The position numbers were made by a program, and so were the translations under genes. A DNA stretch of 64,000 bases from CBDDBH01 sp965225625. GTDB lineage: Bacteria > Pseudomonadota > Gammaproteobacteria > JADZEE01. The DNA is taken from assembly GCA_965225625.1 (NCBI GenBank), contig CBDDBH010000034.1, positions 186,001 to 250,000 on the forward strand, given 5' to 3'. The notes beneath the pieces were generated by a model, which worked only from the letters and a program-made list of their open reading frames with translations, had not been told where the DNA came from and searched no databases. The stretch's first letter is position 1, and every line of letters begins with the position of its first letter. Below, in pieces: positions 1-7,842 of the stretch.

Positions 1-887
1 AAGCTTATCGCAGGTGTCCGCAGGCCGTATTTGTACGGCCTCGATTCTCGGTTTACCGAGAAATTTCCTTAGAAATCCGGAAAATATTTAGGCGCTATAC
101 CGATCTGGTCGAACCTTTATCATTAGACGAAGCATACCTCGATGTTACCGCCTGCCAATCGCACCAAGGCTCGGCGACGTTAATCGCGCAAGCGATAAAA
201 GCAGAGATAAAGTCCGAACTGGCGCTGGTCGCTTCGGCAGGAATTTCCTACAACAAGTTCCTCGCAAAGATCGCATCCGACGTAGATAAACCCGACGGTT
301 TATTTGTCATTACGCCTGAACAAGGTGCGACGTTCATTGAGCAGTTGCCGATTCGAACGTTTTTCGGAATCGGACCAGCGACGGAACGTCGCATGAAGTC
401 TCTGGGAATTTTCACTGGTGCAGATCTAAAGCGGTGGAGTCGGGAGCAGTTACAGAAACGCTTCGGCAAAACCGGTCGGTACTATTACGATATCGCGCGC
501 GGCGTGGATGAACGAGCAGTGCATTCCACGCGCGTGCGTAAATCGCTGAGCACCGAAACAACATTTGCACACGATCTGGACGACCGTGCCGAAATGCTCG
601 CGCATCTGGAGCGGCTGGCCGGGCAGGTCATTGCGAGTCTCGAATCACACGAACTGGATGCGCACACTATTAATATTAAGGTCAGGTACTCCGACTTCAC
701 CTTGATAACCCGCGCTCAAACCTTAAATGGAACCTTGTGCACGGAACCTGATCTGGTAACAAAACTACGCGAACTGCTATCACGTACCGAAGCAGGTGCA
801 CGGAAAGTCAGACTGTTGGGTGTTTGCGCAGCGAACTTGTTCAGCAATCGAGATAGCTTGGAGGTGACACAATTATTGTTGTTTTAG
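1..887 (+). CDS. dinB: DNA polymerase IV (Y-family), 5' end cut by window
   Basis: Translesion DNA polymerase that copies past damaged bases; acts with the sliding clamp in SOS or stress responses. The frame opens at base 3 and runs unbroken to the stop, giving about 294 residues, so roughly the first 70 residues are missing, including the first catalytic aspartate. The palm motif SLDEAYLDV carries the other metal-binding acidic pair (D and E). SYNKFLAKIASD and the helix-hairpin-helix region (FGIGPATERRMKSLGI) are typical of the family, and the little-finger domain follows. The last residues, VTQLLLF, fit the usual C-terminal clamp-binding motif. Annotated starts further in (for example 345) would be artefacts of the truncation. 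The neighbouring genes share no obvious function. Confidence 0.95.
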   Translation, partial: AYRRCPQAVFVRPRFSVYREISLEIRKIFRRYTDLVEPLSLDEAYLDVTACQSHQGSATLIAQAIKAEIKSELALVASAGISYNKFLAKIASDVDKPDGLFVITPEQGATFIEQLPIRTFFGIGPATERRMKSLGIFTGADLKRWSREQLQKRFGKTGRYYYDIARGVDERAVHSTRVRKSLSTETTFAHDLDDRAEMLAHLERLAGQVIASLESHELDAHTINIKVRYSDFTLITRAQTLNGTLCTEPDLVTKLRELLSRTEAGARKVRLLGVCAANLFSNRDSLEVTQLLLF

Positions 888-959
888 TGGCGCCGTTCGT
901 TCTGTTAAAGCGTAGTAATAATTGCATATGTTTTTAGCTTGCATGCGACAGAGGTCCAA

Positions 960-1280
960 TCAGCGGGTTAACGCCATCAAGCCAAACAGGAATGGTGACC
1001 ATGACGCCAGCAATAGTGAAAACAGTCCGGCTTCAAGCCACAAAATGTGTCGATAACGTCTTCGTTCCCTAGCCTGCGTGTTTGCCATGAAAACACCGGT
1101 CATTGTCATCTCGAGCAGAAAAACGAATACAACGATCATGGCAAGTGCGGGGCCGATCACATTCGTATAGAGTTGCACCCCGGAAAAGTTGGCCGCGTGA
1201 TCAGCAAACGGCGCCGTTGCAACCAGGGCGAGAGTCATCGCGGCGAGTAGGGCGCGAAGTACTCCAATGTACGTAATCAT
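960..1280 (-). CDS. Small integral membrane protein, unknown function
   Basis: A 106-residue protein with three hydrophobic segments: one near the N-terminus (VLRALLAAMTLALVA), one central (GPALAMIVVFVFLLEM) and one near the C-terminus (GLFSLLLASWSPFLFGL). A basic cytoplasmic loop (RERRRYR) separates the last two. No enzyme motif or family is recognised. An in-frame start exists 7 codons upstream (1301), but the ATG at 1280 has a purine-rich stretch before it and avoids reaching further into the avtA leader. It is divergent from avtA, 70 bp away, so the two may share a regulatory region. Being a real gene is inferred from uniform coding character and clean membrane topology. Confidence 0.6.
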   Translation of the reverse strand: MITYIGVLRALLAAMTLALVATAPFADHAANFSGVQLYTNVIGPALAMIVVFVFLLEMTMTGVFMANTQARERRRYRHILWLEAGLFSLLLASWSPFLFGLMALTR

Positions 1281-1349
1281 CGATACCACCGATATTTGCA
1301 TTTGTGCGAACCAGCACTATTGTCCCACGACCATTATGAACCTGCCTGT

Positions 1350-2612
1350 ATGAAACTCTCCAAGTTCGGCGAAAAATTCACCCGCGAATCCGGTACTCGT
1401 CAGTTAATGGATGATTTCGGTGAATTAGCGGCGCACGGTGATCAGATCTACATGCTCGGTGGCGGTAATCCGAGCCACATTCCGCAAGTCGAGCAGCTAT
1501 TTCGGCAGCGAATGCAGGAACTGCTGGCGGATCCTGCCGCATTTGCCAACTTTATCGGCGACTACGATCCGCCACAGGGAAATCTGGCGTTCCTGGATGC
1601 ACTCGTCGGATTGCTGCGCAATGAATACGGCTGGAATATCAACGCAAAGAACATTGCAGTGACGAATGGTAGTCAGGCGAGCTTTTTCATGTTGTTCAAT
1701 TTGCTTGCGGGTGAGTTCAGTGATGGTAGTCGTAAAGAGATCATGTTGCCGCTGACGCCCGAGTACATCGGTTATTCCGACGTTGGTTTGAGCGATGGTC
1801 TGTTCACTTCGCAGCGGCCGACGATCGAGCATTTGGACGATCGATTGTTCAAATATCACGTGGACTTCGGTGCCTTAGAGATTACCGATGACATCGCAGC
1901 AATTTGTGTGTCAAGACCGACCAATCCGACCGGCAACGTATTGACCGACGAGGAGGTAAGTGGTCTTGCCGCGCTTGCTAAGGTGCATAGTGTTCCGCTC
2001 ATTATCGACAACGCTTATGGCACGCCATTCCCGTATATCGTATTCACCGAAGCTACGCCCATATGGGATGAGCACATTGTCTTATGTATGAGTCTGTCCA
2101 AGCTTGGGTTACCGGCTACGCGTACGGGTATCGTCGTTGCCAATGAAGAGATTATTGACGCCGTTACCAATATGAATGCGATCTTTAATTTGGCCCCCGG
2201 GAGTTTCGGCGCAACACTGGCCGAAAAGTTGGTCGCGAGCGGACGCATTATGGATGTCGGCCGCGAATTGATCATGCCGTTTTATCGGGACAAAGCTTGG
2301 CTCGCAGTGACTTGGCTACATGAGGCTCTGGCCGGTTTTGAATATTTCATTCATAAGCCCGAGGGCGCGATTTTCCTGTGGGTATGGTTTCCGGGGTTGC
2401 CGGTCACCAGCCGCGAGCTCTACGTACGGCTGCGAGCCCGCCAGGTCTTTGTATTGGCCGGTGAATATTTCTTCCCTGGACTTGGCAAGCCCTGGCCGCA
2501 CCAATATGAGTGTATTCGGATCAGTTATGCACAAGACGCAGCTATTGTGAGTGCCGGGATCCGGATAATCGGCGAGGAGGTACGTCGGATCTTTGCGGAG
2601 AATTCTACGTGA
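1350..2612 (+). CDS. avtA: Valine-pyruvate aminotransferase
   Basis: PLP-dependent (fold type I) cytosolic enzyme that interconverts valine/2-oxoisovalerate and alanine/pyruvate, part of branched-chain amino acid and alanine metabolism. The 420-residue protein follows the E. coli AvtA pattern along its whole length: N-terminal FGEKFTRESG, MLGGGNPSHIP, the nucleotide-cofactor region NGSQASFF, CVSRPTNPTGN, the PLP-lysine segment SLSKLGLPATR (Lys about residue 251), HKPEGAIFLWVWF and the C-terminal FFPGL-KPWPH region. The frame is open 18 codons further upstream (1296), but homology starts at MKLSKFGEKF, so ATG 1350 is chosen; no clear Shine-Dalgarno is seen. It is a lone gene between a divergent membrane protein and a convergent small operon. 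Confidence 0.95.
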   Translation: MKLSKFGEKFTRESGTRQLMDDFGELAAHGDQIYMLGGGNPSHIPQVEQLFRQRMQELLADPAAFANFIGDYDPPQGNLAFLDALVGLLRNEYGWNINAKNIAVTNGSQASFFMLFNLLAGEFSDGSRKEIMLPLTPEYIGYSDVGLSDGLFTSQRPTIEHLDDRLFKYHVDFGALEITDDIAAICVSRPTNPTGNVLTDEEVSGLAALAKVHSVPLIIDNAYGTPFPYIVFTEATPIWDEHIVLCMSLSKLGLPATRTGIVVANEEIIDAVTNMNAIFNLAPGSFGATLAEKLVASGRIMDVGRELIMPFYRDKAWLAVTWLHEALAGFEYFIHKPEGAIFLWVWFPGLPVTSRELYVRLRARQVFVLAGEYFFPGLGKPWPHQYECIRISYAQDAAIVSAGIRIIGEEVRRIFAENST

Positions 2613-2709
2613 ATTCGCAAAATCCGAGGACACTGCGAGTTGACGTTAGTCGCAACATCCCTATCTGATGCACTGCTGACGGGGTGAATACAGCTTGCGA
2701 AATCAACAA

Positions 2710-2760
2710 GCCCCTGCTGCCACCCCGGTCGTGAAAGTCGATCGGGCGGCAGCACGGGGC
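2710..2760 (-). terminator. Strong hairpin, probable terminator of the YHS/TetR unit
   Basis: Arms 2710-2721 and 2748-2760 pair over about 12 bp (GC-rich, one bulged base), and the adjacent CCC/GGG extends the stem. Read on the minus strand, the stem follows the YHS-like gene by about 27 bp and runs into a T-rich stretch (TTGTTGATTTC). It could also stop avtA transcription from the other side, but on the plus strand it is not followed by Ts. Confidence 0.5.
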
Positions 2761-2787
2761 AATTGGGGGGAGGTCCGTTGTTCGCTG

Positions 2788-3072
2788 TCAACGCTGATTG
2801 CGTGTGAAATACAGCTGCGGTTCAAGAATGAACCGGTCGCGATGAACGCGAGTTGCGAACACGTAGATCTGGCCATCATGGACATAGCTGAATCTTGCCT
2901 TGCCACGAACGGCTTTTCCGTCCTCGACGAAGGCGACCGGGGCATAGCCGCCTGGGATGATCCCGAAGGGATTCGCAGCGTCGGTTTCGGCGTAGCTTGG
3001 CTGTAGGATTGAAACCACGGTGGTAGCAAGTATTGCGCTACCAAATAAGATCGCTTTTAGGGTGGTTGTCAT
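2788..3072 (-). CDS. Secreted YHS-like small protein
   Basis: A 94-residue protein with an N-terminal signal peptide (hydrophobic stretch, cleavage probably after PSYA) and a mature part resembling the YHS domain: GGYAPVAFVEDGKAVRGK, then a beta-hairpin with Tyr/Phe residues (YVHDGQIYVFAT) and RDRFILEPQLY. YHS domains are often metal-related and found near heavy-metal or oxidase proteins, but no Cys or His metal site is visible here. The usual tail after the PxxY position is short, so the protein ends early compared with many relatives. A good ribosome site (CAGGAGAG) precedes the ATG. It is probably the last gene of the tetR-small peptide unit, with an AGTTAGTTAACT element about 24-30 bp ahead of its start. 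Confidence 0.7.
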   Translation of the reverse strand: MTTTLKAILFGSAILATTVVSILQPSYAETDAANPFGIIPGGYAPVAFVEDGKAVRGKARFSYVHDGQIYVFATRVHRDRFILEPQLYFTRNQR

Positions 3073-3098
3073 GTTTGCTCTCTCCTGGATGGTTTGTG

Positions 3099-3110
3099 AG
3101 TTAACTAACT
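3099..3110. promoter_or_regulatory. AGTTAACTAACT element ahead of the YHS-like gene
   Basis: The 12-base string AGTTAACTAACT is repeated exactly at 3289-3300 ahead of the 44-aa gene, and a related TTAGTTAGTT lies at 3933-3942 ahead of tetR. All three copies stand just upstream of a start codon in the same unit, as expected for binding sites of the local TetR protein. This is inference from position and repetition only. Confidence 0.5.
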
Positions 3111-3136
3111 ATTTAATTACCTAAAAAAAACCAGCC

Positions 3137-3271
3137 TTAGTAGCCTTGCAGCAGGCTGATGTCGTTGAGGGCTAACGCGCTGAGACTAATTATCACGACC
3201 GATATGATGGCCGCGACGCTGACCGTCCCAGTCAACCACTCGGTAAATTGCGGCAGGTTAAAGTTCCTCAT
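3137..3271 (-). CDS. 44-residue single-pass membrane peptide
   Basis: A short gene between tetR and the YHS-like gene, found by reading the minus strand. It has a strong ribosome site (AAGGAGAACC), ATG at 3271, 44 codons and a TAA at 3137. The N-terminal third is polar (MRNFNLPQFTEWLTG); the centre is a single hydrophobic helix (VSVAAIISVVIISLSALAL); the tail is NDISLLQGY. No family is recognised. The same AGTTAACTAACT box precedes this gene and the YHS-like gene, which argues that it is expressed and co-regulated. It may be a small membrane partner of the YHS-like protein. Confidence 0.65.
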   Translation of the reverse strand: MRNFNLPQFTEWLTGTVSVAAIISVVIISLSALALNDISLLQGY

Positions 3272-3288
3272 CGTGGTTCTCCTTTGCA

Positions 3289-3305
3289 AGTTAACTAACT
3301 TAGTT
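3289..3305. promoter_or_regulatory. Palindromic operator candidate for the TetR protein
   Basis: Contains AGTTAACTAACT (3289-3300) overlapping a perfect 13-bp palindrome AACTAA-C-TTAGTT (3293-3305), about 18 bp upstream of the 44-aa gene start. It resembles a TetR-family operator in size and symmetry. Confidence 0.5.
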
Positions 3306-3359
3306 GGTAGAAAAAATAATTTTATCGATGTTGTGCTGGTGTCGCTGTGTCTGCTGTGT

Positions 3360-3920
3360 TCAAAGTTCGTTCACCCAATCTCTTACCCGTGCAATTTGCT
3401 CGGACATTACCTGGCCATCGCTCAGCGCTTGGGCGGTTAAACACGCGCCCTGTATTTCCGCTACTGCTCGCACGCCTAACTTCTCTGGTTCATCACAGCC
3501 CATCTGTCTGAACTGCTCCGTACACCACTCGATGTGCGTGCGAATAAGCCCGTCCGCCTTTGCCGATAGTGCCGAGGGGGTCTTGCCTAATTCGTGGCAC
3601 AAACTGCCTATGGGGCAGCCGTGTTCGACAAGTTTCTCGGCGTTGCACATAACCCCGTCCAACATCGCGGTGATCCGCTCACGTGGATCCGTGCGCTGTT
3701 CGCAGTTGCTCATCATTGCGCAGAGTTCGTTTCGCCGCTCTTCGATAACCGCGGACGCGATGTCCTCTTTCGTTTTAAAGTAGTAATAGACATTGCCCAG
3801 TGGCACGTTGGATTCACGCGCGATATCCGACAAGGTCGTTTGATTGAAGCCTTGCACATGGATCAGGTGCTTGGCTGCATCGACCAGTCTTTCGCGTTTA
3901 TCGCTTACTCGTGGACCCAT
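3360..3920 (-). CDS. TetR/AcrR-family transcriptional regulator
   Basis: A 186-residue DNA-binding repressor. The N-terminal TetR_N domain has the helix-turn-helix at about residues 28-48 (TTLSDIARESNVPLGNVYYYF), followed by KTKEDIASAVI. The C-terminal ligand domain has the GCPIGSLCHEL motif seen in the YxaF/LmrA-like group, with Cys residues that might sense reactive compounds. It heads a minus-strand group with the 44-aa membrane peptide and the YHS-like protein. ACTAACT-type boxes precede all three genes, so it probably represses itself and the two downstream genes. The natural ligand cannot be told from sequence. Confidence 0.9.
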   Translation of the reverse strand: MGPRVSDKRERLVDAAKHLIHVQGFNQTTLSDIARESNVPLGNVYYYFKTKEDIASAVIEERRNELCAMMSNCEQRTDPRERITAMLDGVMCNAEKLVEHGCPIGSLCHELGKTPSALSAKADGLIRTHIEWCTEQFRQMGCDEPEKLGVRAVAEIQGACLTAQALSDGQVMSEQIARVRDWVNEL

Positions 3921-3932
3921 GGTTTATGCCCT

Positions 3933-3942
3933 TTAGTTAGTT
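3933..3942. promoter_or_regulatory. TTAGTTAGTT box upstream of tetR
   Basis: Third member of the ACTAACT repeat set, on the opposite strand orientation, 13 bp ahead of the tetR start; consistent with autoregulation. Confidence 0.4.
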
Positions 3943-4177
3943 GCATGACTTAAATGATAGTCGAGGAATCGAGCATGTCAAGACGAGTTCGAAAAAATAT
4001 TTAATTCAGCTTAACCTCGATCCGGCAAACATTTGGTTTCAGGTAATTTATTAGTCAAATAAGCGACGAGGCTAAACCATGGGTCCCTTCTCCCTTGGCC
4101 GTCGGATGTGGGGAATTTAAATGAAGCTGGCTAAGAAATTGGGTGATTCGTGCGCCGCTCCTATTACGGAACGGGGC

Positions 4178-4849
4178 TTAGAGCGGCAGGCGGAACCGGC
4201 GCCCTTCATAAGCGACCACCAGTCCGTCGGCGGTAATCGTCTCCACGGCAACACCGCCAGCCGTGCTTTGACCTTCACGATACTTGCGCTGGTTGAGCAT
4301 GACGAAGCGACGGCTGGGGGAGGGATCGTAGACGTGCACATCGATGTGCAACGGGCCAAGAGAATGTCGATAACTTGCCGGCATCTCCACCAGCAGGGGC
4401 ACGGAGGATGGTGCCGGCGTTGTTGCTAAATCAACCGAAAGATCGTTGTTCGACCATGCAGATAGGGTTGCTTGCATTTCCTCGAACTGTGCAGCAACGG
4501 GTGCGCTGGTAATCGGCTTCTCAACGACTGAATTGGCCGCTGTTAGCATCGGCGCGGGTGTAGTTTCCCGGCTTGGTTGCGGTTTTGGCGCCGAAGTTTG
4601 TGGTTTGCTTATCATGTCCGTGCGCGCTACAGAAATCGCAGCGGCATCCTCGGTGGTGCGTGGCTGCAGCACGACAAAGGAGACGATAACGGCACAAATA
4701 GCGACCACGCTCGGCATCAGGTAATGTCGGCCGCGACGCCGAACGCGGGAGCCGCGCTGCCCAGCCGGTGTCTGTGGAGAATCTGAGCCGGCCTCCGCGA
4801 TATCGCGGTAGGCCTGGGACTCTTTCAATGCGTCGAGAATGTAAGACAT
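4178..4849 (-). CDS. gspB: General secretion pathway protein B-like
   Basis: Inner-membrane partner of GspA; the GspAB pair helps place the type II secretin through the peptidoglycan. The 223-residue protein starts with the family signature MSYILDALKESQAYR and has one membrane helix at about residues 43-62. A Pro/Ala/Ser-rich periplasmic linker follows, and the chain ends in the T2SSB domain (GPLHIDVHVYDPSPSRRFVMLN, then KYREGQ and a final GRRFRLPL). It lies 9 bp downstream of gspA on the same strand. No gspC-N genes are in this window, so the main secretion genes must be elsewhere. Confidence 0.88.
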   Translation of the reverse strand: MSYILDALKESQAYRDIAEAGSDSPQTPAGQRGSRVRRRGRHYLMPSVVAICAVIVSFVVLQPRTTEDAAAISVARTDMISKPQTSAPKPQPSRETTPAPMLTAANSVVEKPITSAPVAAQFEEMQATLSAWSNNDLSVDLATTPAPSSVPLLVEMPASYRHSLGPLHIDVHVYDPSPSRRFVMLNQRKYREGQSTAGGVAVETITADGLVVAYEGRRFRLPL

Positions 4850-4858
4850 GGCGCCGCT

Positions 4859-6628
4859 TCAGTTCAGCGCCGCGATTTGCGGTATGCCGGGTTGCCGTCG
4901 AGCTGTATTGAGCGCAATAAAGGTTGCCGCGCCCACCGTCCCGTCTACCGCCAGTCCCGAACGGCGTTGAAACGCCATCACGGCTTTCGTCAGCGACCAA
5001 TCGAATTCCTCGCCGCTCGGATTCAACACCGGAGTATCTTGAACTTCGCTGAGCGCCTCACGCAGCCAACCGATTGCGGCGCGTGGAGATGCGCTGCTAA
5101 TCAATTCGATATCGGGCAAGGGCGGACGCCACAGGACTAGGTATTCACCGCGCCAATACTCGTCAATTTCGCTGAAACTGAACCGCTGTTGATGACCCGA
5201 AAATTCCAACGTTGCGGCGTCATCGGCCAATTCCGCCAATACTGCCCAACGTGGACCCTCATAAATGTCTGAATATAAAGATATTATTGTGGGTCTGTCG
5301 AGTTGCCGCAAATCTCTCCAATGCCCTCGCCCGGCAAAGCATTTGAGGCCATAGGCCAGCGCGTGCGTACATAAATCTCCATTTACCGCAGTCGGTAGCT
5401 GCCAACGTTGCAGCAACTGTTGCTCTGCGCTGGATCTAAGCTCGGGCTGATGGCTGAGTAAGTCCGCAAGCGCGATGGCAGATTCGGCAGCGGCGATCTC
5501 GCTCGACGTTTGCCCGTGGGCTTGGGGTGGTATGACGCTCGTTTGTGCCGCCGCAACTTTCACGTTGGCAAGCGCCGGATCCAGGGGGCCTTCGTCGATC
5601 GGTTCGTGGAAAACAATTGGCGTGAGTGGTGGGCTCGCCAGAACCGGCGAGTCAGTAAACTCTTCAGCGGATTGCTGAATGATTTCCGGTGTTTGAGCGA
5701 TGTTTTCGGGCAGATAGCTCGCCCACCAATTCGCCAGAGCTAAGGTCCCCGCGACCGACAGCATAATTACTGCCGCCACACGTGCCCAGCCTGGAACGGG
5801 TAAATCATGGTTATCGAGCGGGTCGCCCGCGACCTCTCGAGCAGCGTTTCGAACGATGCGAGTGTCGACCATGTCCTGGCCGGTGACGTAGGCGCCGAGT
5901 AGGGCGCGATCGCACAGAATATTGATGGTTCGCGGCACTCCTTTTGAGATCTTGAAAATCTTACGTAGGGCGCCAAGCGTGAATAGCTCCTGCTCGCAGC
6001 CGGCAATTGACAGGCGATGACGAACGTATTGCAGCGTCTCGGTTTGCGTCAAAGGTCCCAGATGGTAGCGAGCAGTGACGCGTTGCGCGAGTTGCCGTAG
6101 CCCGTGTTGCTGCAGGTTTTCGCGCAGTTCTGGCTGGCCGATGAGAAATATCTGCAGCAATTTATGCCGTTCCGTTTCCAGATTCGTCAACAGTCGGATC
6201 TGCTCCAGCACCTCGGCGCTGAGGTTTTGAGCTTCATCGATGATCAGTACGGTTTTACGTCCCTGTGCGTTGGCTGCCAGCAGGTATCCGTTCAAGCAGT
6301 CGACGAGTTCCTTGATCGAGGGACCGTCCGCGGCATACGCGATCCGAAGTTCGTCACAGATGGTCAGTAGCAACTCGCGCACACCGAGCGTCGGGCTGAG
6401 AATCAATGCGACATCCACATTGCGGGGTAGCGTGGCGAGCAGTGAGCGGCAAATGGTGGTTTTGCCGGCGCCGATTTCACCGGTCAGCTGGACGAAACCT
6501 CCGCGGTTACCCAGACCATAAAACAGGTGCGCAAGCGCCTCGCGGTGCCGCTCGCTCATAAAGAGATAATGCGGATCCGGTGTTATCGCGAACGGCTCAT
6601 CAGTCAAGCCGAAATAAGTTGCATACAT
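4859..6628 (-). CDS. gspA: GspA/ExeA-type AAA ATPase with peptidoglycan-binding domain
   Basis: A 589-residue inner-membrane ATPase of the ExeA family. The N-terminal AAA domain has Walker A GEIGAGKTT (residues 50-58) and Walker B VLIIDEAQNLS (D131, E132). One membrane helix lies near residues 278-298. A periplasmic C39-like, non-catalytic domain follows (GLKCFAGRGHWRDL, RWAVLAELADD), and then a C-terminal PG_binding_1 domain (AVMAFQRRSGLAVDG). With GspB it remodels or binds peptidoglycan for assembly of the type II secretion secretin. It starts at the first ATG of a MYATYFGLTDEPF sequence typical of the family. An AT-rich 94-bp leader separates it from sohB, so gspA and gspB probably form their own operon. 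Confidence 0.93.
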   Translation of the reverse strand: MYATYFGLTDEPFAITPDPHYLFMSERHREALAHLFYGLGNRGGFVQLTGEIGAGKTTICRSLLATLPRNVDVALILSPTLGVRELLLTICDELRIAYAADGPSIKELVDCLNGYLLAANAQGRKTVLIIDEAQNLSAEVLEQIRLLTNLETERHKLLQIFLIGQPELRENLQQHGLRQLAQRVTARYHLGPLTQTETLQYVRHRLSIAGCEQELFTLGALRKIFKISKGVPRTINILCDRALLGAYVTGQDMVDTRIVRNAAREVAGDPLDNHDLPVPGWARVAAVIMLSVAGTLALANWWASYLPENIAQTPEIIQQSAEEFTDSPVLASPPLTPIVFHEPIDEGPLDPALANVKVAAAQTSVIPPQAHGQTSSEIAAAESAIALADLLSHQPELRSSAEQQLLQRWQLPTAVNGDLCTHALAYGLKCFAGRGHWRDLRQLDRPTIISLYSDIYEGPRWAVLAELADDAATLEFSGHQQRFSFSEIDEYWRGEYLVLWRPPLPDIELISSASPRAAIGWLREALSEVQDTPVLNPSGEEFDWSLTKAVMAFQRRSGLAVDGTVGAATFIALNTARRQPGIPQIAALN

Positions 6629-6722
6629 GGCTACAGTTACCGCTATGAGCTAATGCTCGATCTAGCAGTAATTATAGAAGCTAGCCAAATGATTTACAAA
6701 GAGTTTATAGAACTAATAATAG

Positions 6723-7721
6723 CTAGTAAGTAATTGGGTCCAGCAGCTTGGCAGCGGAGGAAAACATCCTTTCAATCAAAGGTTTGCGGCGTACGTAGCT
6801 GATTTCGTAAAGTTCTGCATCGCGCGCCGCGGTTAGCAGATAGTCGTCACTGGTCTGTAGTACGTCCACGAGTTTCATCTCAAGCGCGCGTTTGCCGTAC
6901 CAATGCTCGCCGGTGGAAATCCGGGCAATATCGATTTCGCTGCGATGCTCTGCGACGAATTCTTTAAAGAGATCGTGAGCATCCTCGATCTCTTCCCGCA
7001 CTTTCTCGCGGTCCTTATCCGTATTTTCACCGAATACCGTTAGCGTGCGTTTGTATTCGCCAGCCGCGATCTGCTCGTAATCGATATCATGCTTTCTCAT
7101 CAAACGGTTGAAATTGGGTATCTGTGCGATAACCCCGATGGAGCCGAGTATGGCGAACGGCGCTGCTATAACCTGATCCGCGACGCAGGCCATCATGTAG
7201 CCGCCGCTCGCAGCGATTTTGTCCACGGACACGGTAAGTTTGATCCCGCGGTCCCGGATCCGTTGTAGCTGCGAGGCTGCAAGACCGTAGCCATGAACCG
7301 TGCCGCCAGGGCTTTCGAGAATTACCACTACCTCATCATCGTCCTGTGCGACCTCCAGAACTGCGCTTATTTCTTCCCGCAGCGAATTCACCTGAGAGGC
7401 GCGGATGTCGCCGCGAAAGTTGAGAACGAATACGCAGCGGCCATTCTTCTCGTCGGCTACACTTTGCTTATCGCGTTGTTTGTGCTGCGATTCGACCTTT
7501 TTGATGGCTTGCTTGAACGCTTTTTTGGGTAGCATCGCCGACTTAAGCGCGAGTCCCATGTTCTCGAATTTGTGGTTGAGGTTGTTAACCTCGAGATGTT
7601 CCGCATCGCTCATGCGCGAACGCATAATCAGGATAAAGATGCCGGCGATTAGCGCACCCGCCAATATGAATGCAGTCAGCAGTTTTGCAAAATACATACC
7701 GTATTCGACGAGAAAATCCAT
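6723..7721 (-). CDS. sohB: SohB inner-membrane serine peptidase (S49)
   Basis: A 332-residue S49-family protease, membrane-bound, related to signal peptide peptidase SppA. It has an N-terminal membrane helix (residues about 12-33) and then a charged linker rich in Lys/Gln. The crotonase-like catalytic domain contains ESPGGTVHGYG, the nucleophile Ser172 in KIAASGGYMMA and the general-base Lys224 in GEYKRTLT. SIGVIAQIPNF is also characteristic. It is divergent from the ABC exporter gene, 121 bp away. Substrates are not known for most members; in E. coli SohB can compensate for loss of the DegP protease. Confidence 0.93.
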   Translation of the reverse strand: MDFLVEYGMYFAKLLTAFILAGALIAGIFILIMRSRMSDAEHLEVNNLNHKFENMGLALKSAMLPKKAFKQAIKKVESQHKQRDKQSVADEKNGRCVFVLNFRGDIRASQVNSLREEISAVLEVAQDDDEVVVILESPGGTVHGYGLAASQLQRIRDRGIKLTVSVDKIAASGGYMMACVADQVIAAPFAILGSIGVIAQIPNFNRLMRKHDIDYEQIAAGEYKRTLTVFGENTDKDREKVREEIEDAHDLFKEFVAEHRSEIDIARISTGEHWYGKRALEMKLVDVLQTSDDYLLTAARDAELYEISYVRRKPLIERMFSSAAKLLDPITY

Positions 7722-7842
7722 GGTCTAGGCGTGTCGGGTCCTGAAACAAAGAGCGGGCATTATACCGATCCGAGCCCGCAAATCCGGACCGCGGCCGGCG
7801 TTGCCTGCTATCCCCACGCGGCCGCGCTAAATACAATGGGCC

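Noticed and set aside
4121..4429. Plus-strand frame antisense to gspB
   Set aside because: It mirrors gspB and has no family features.
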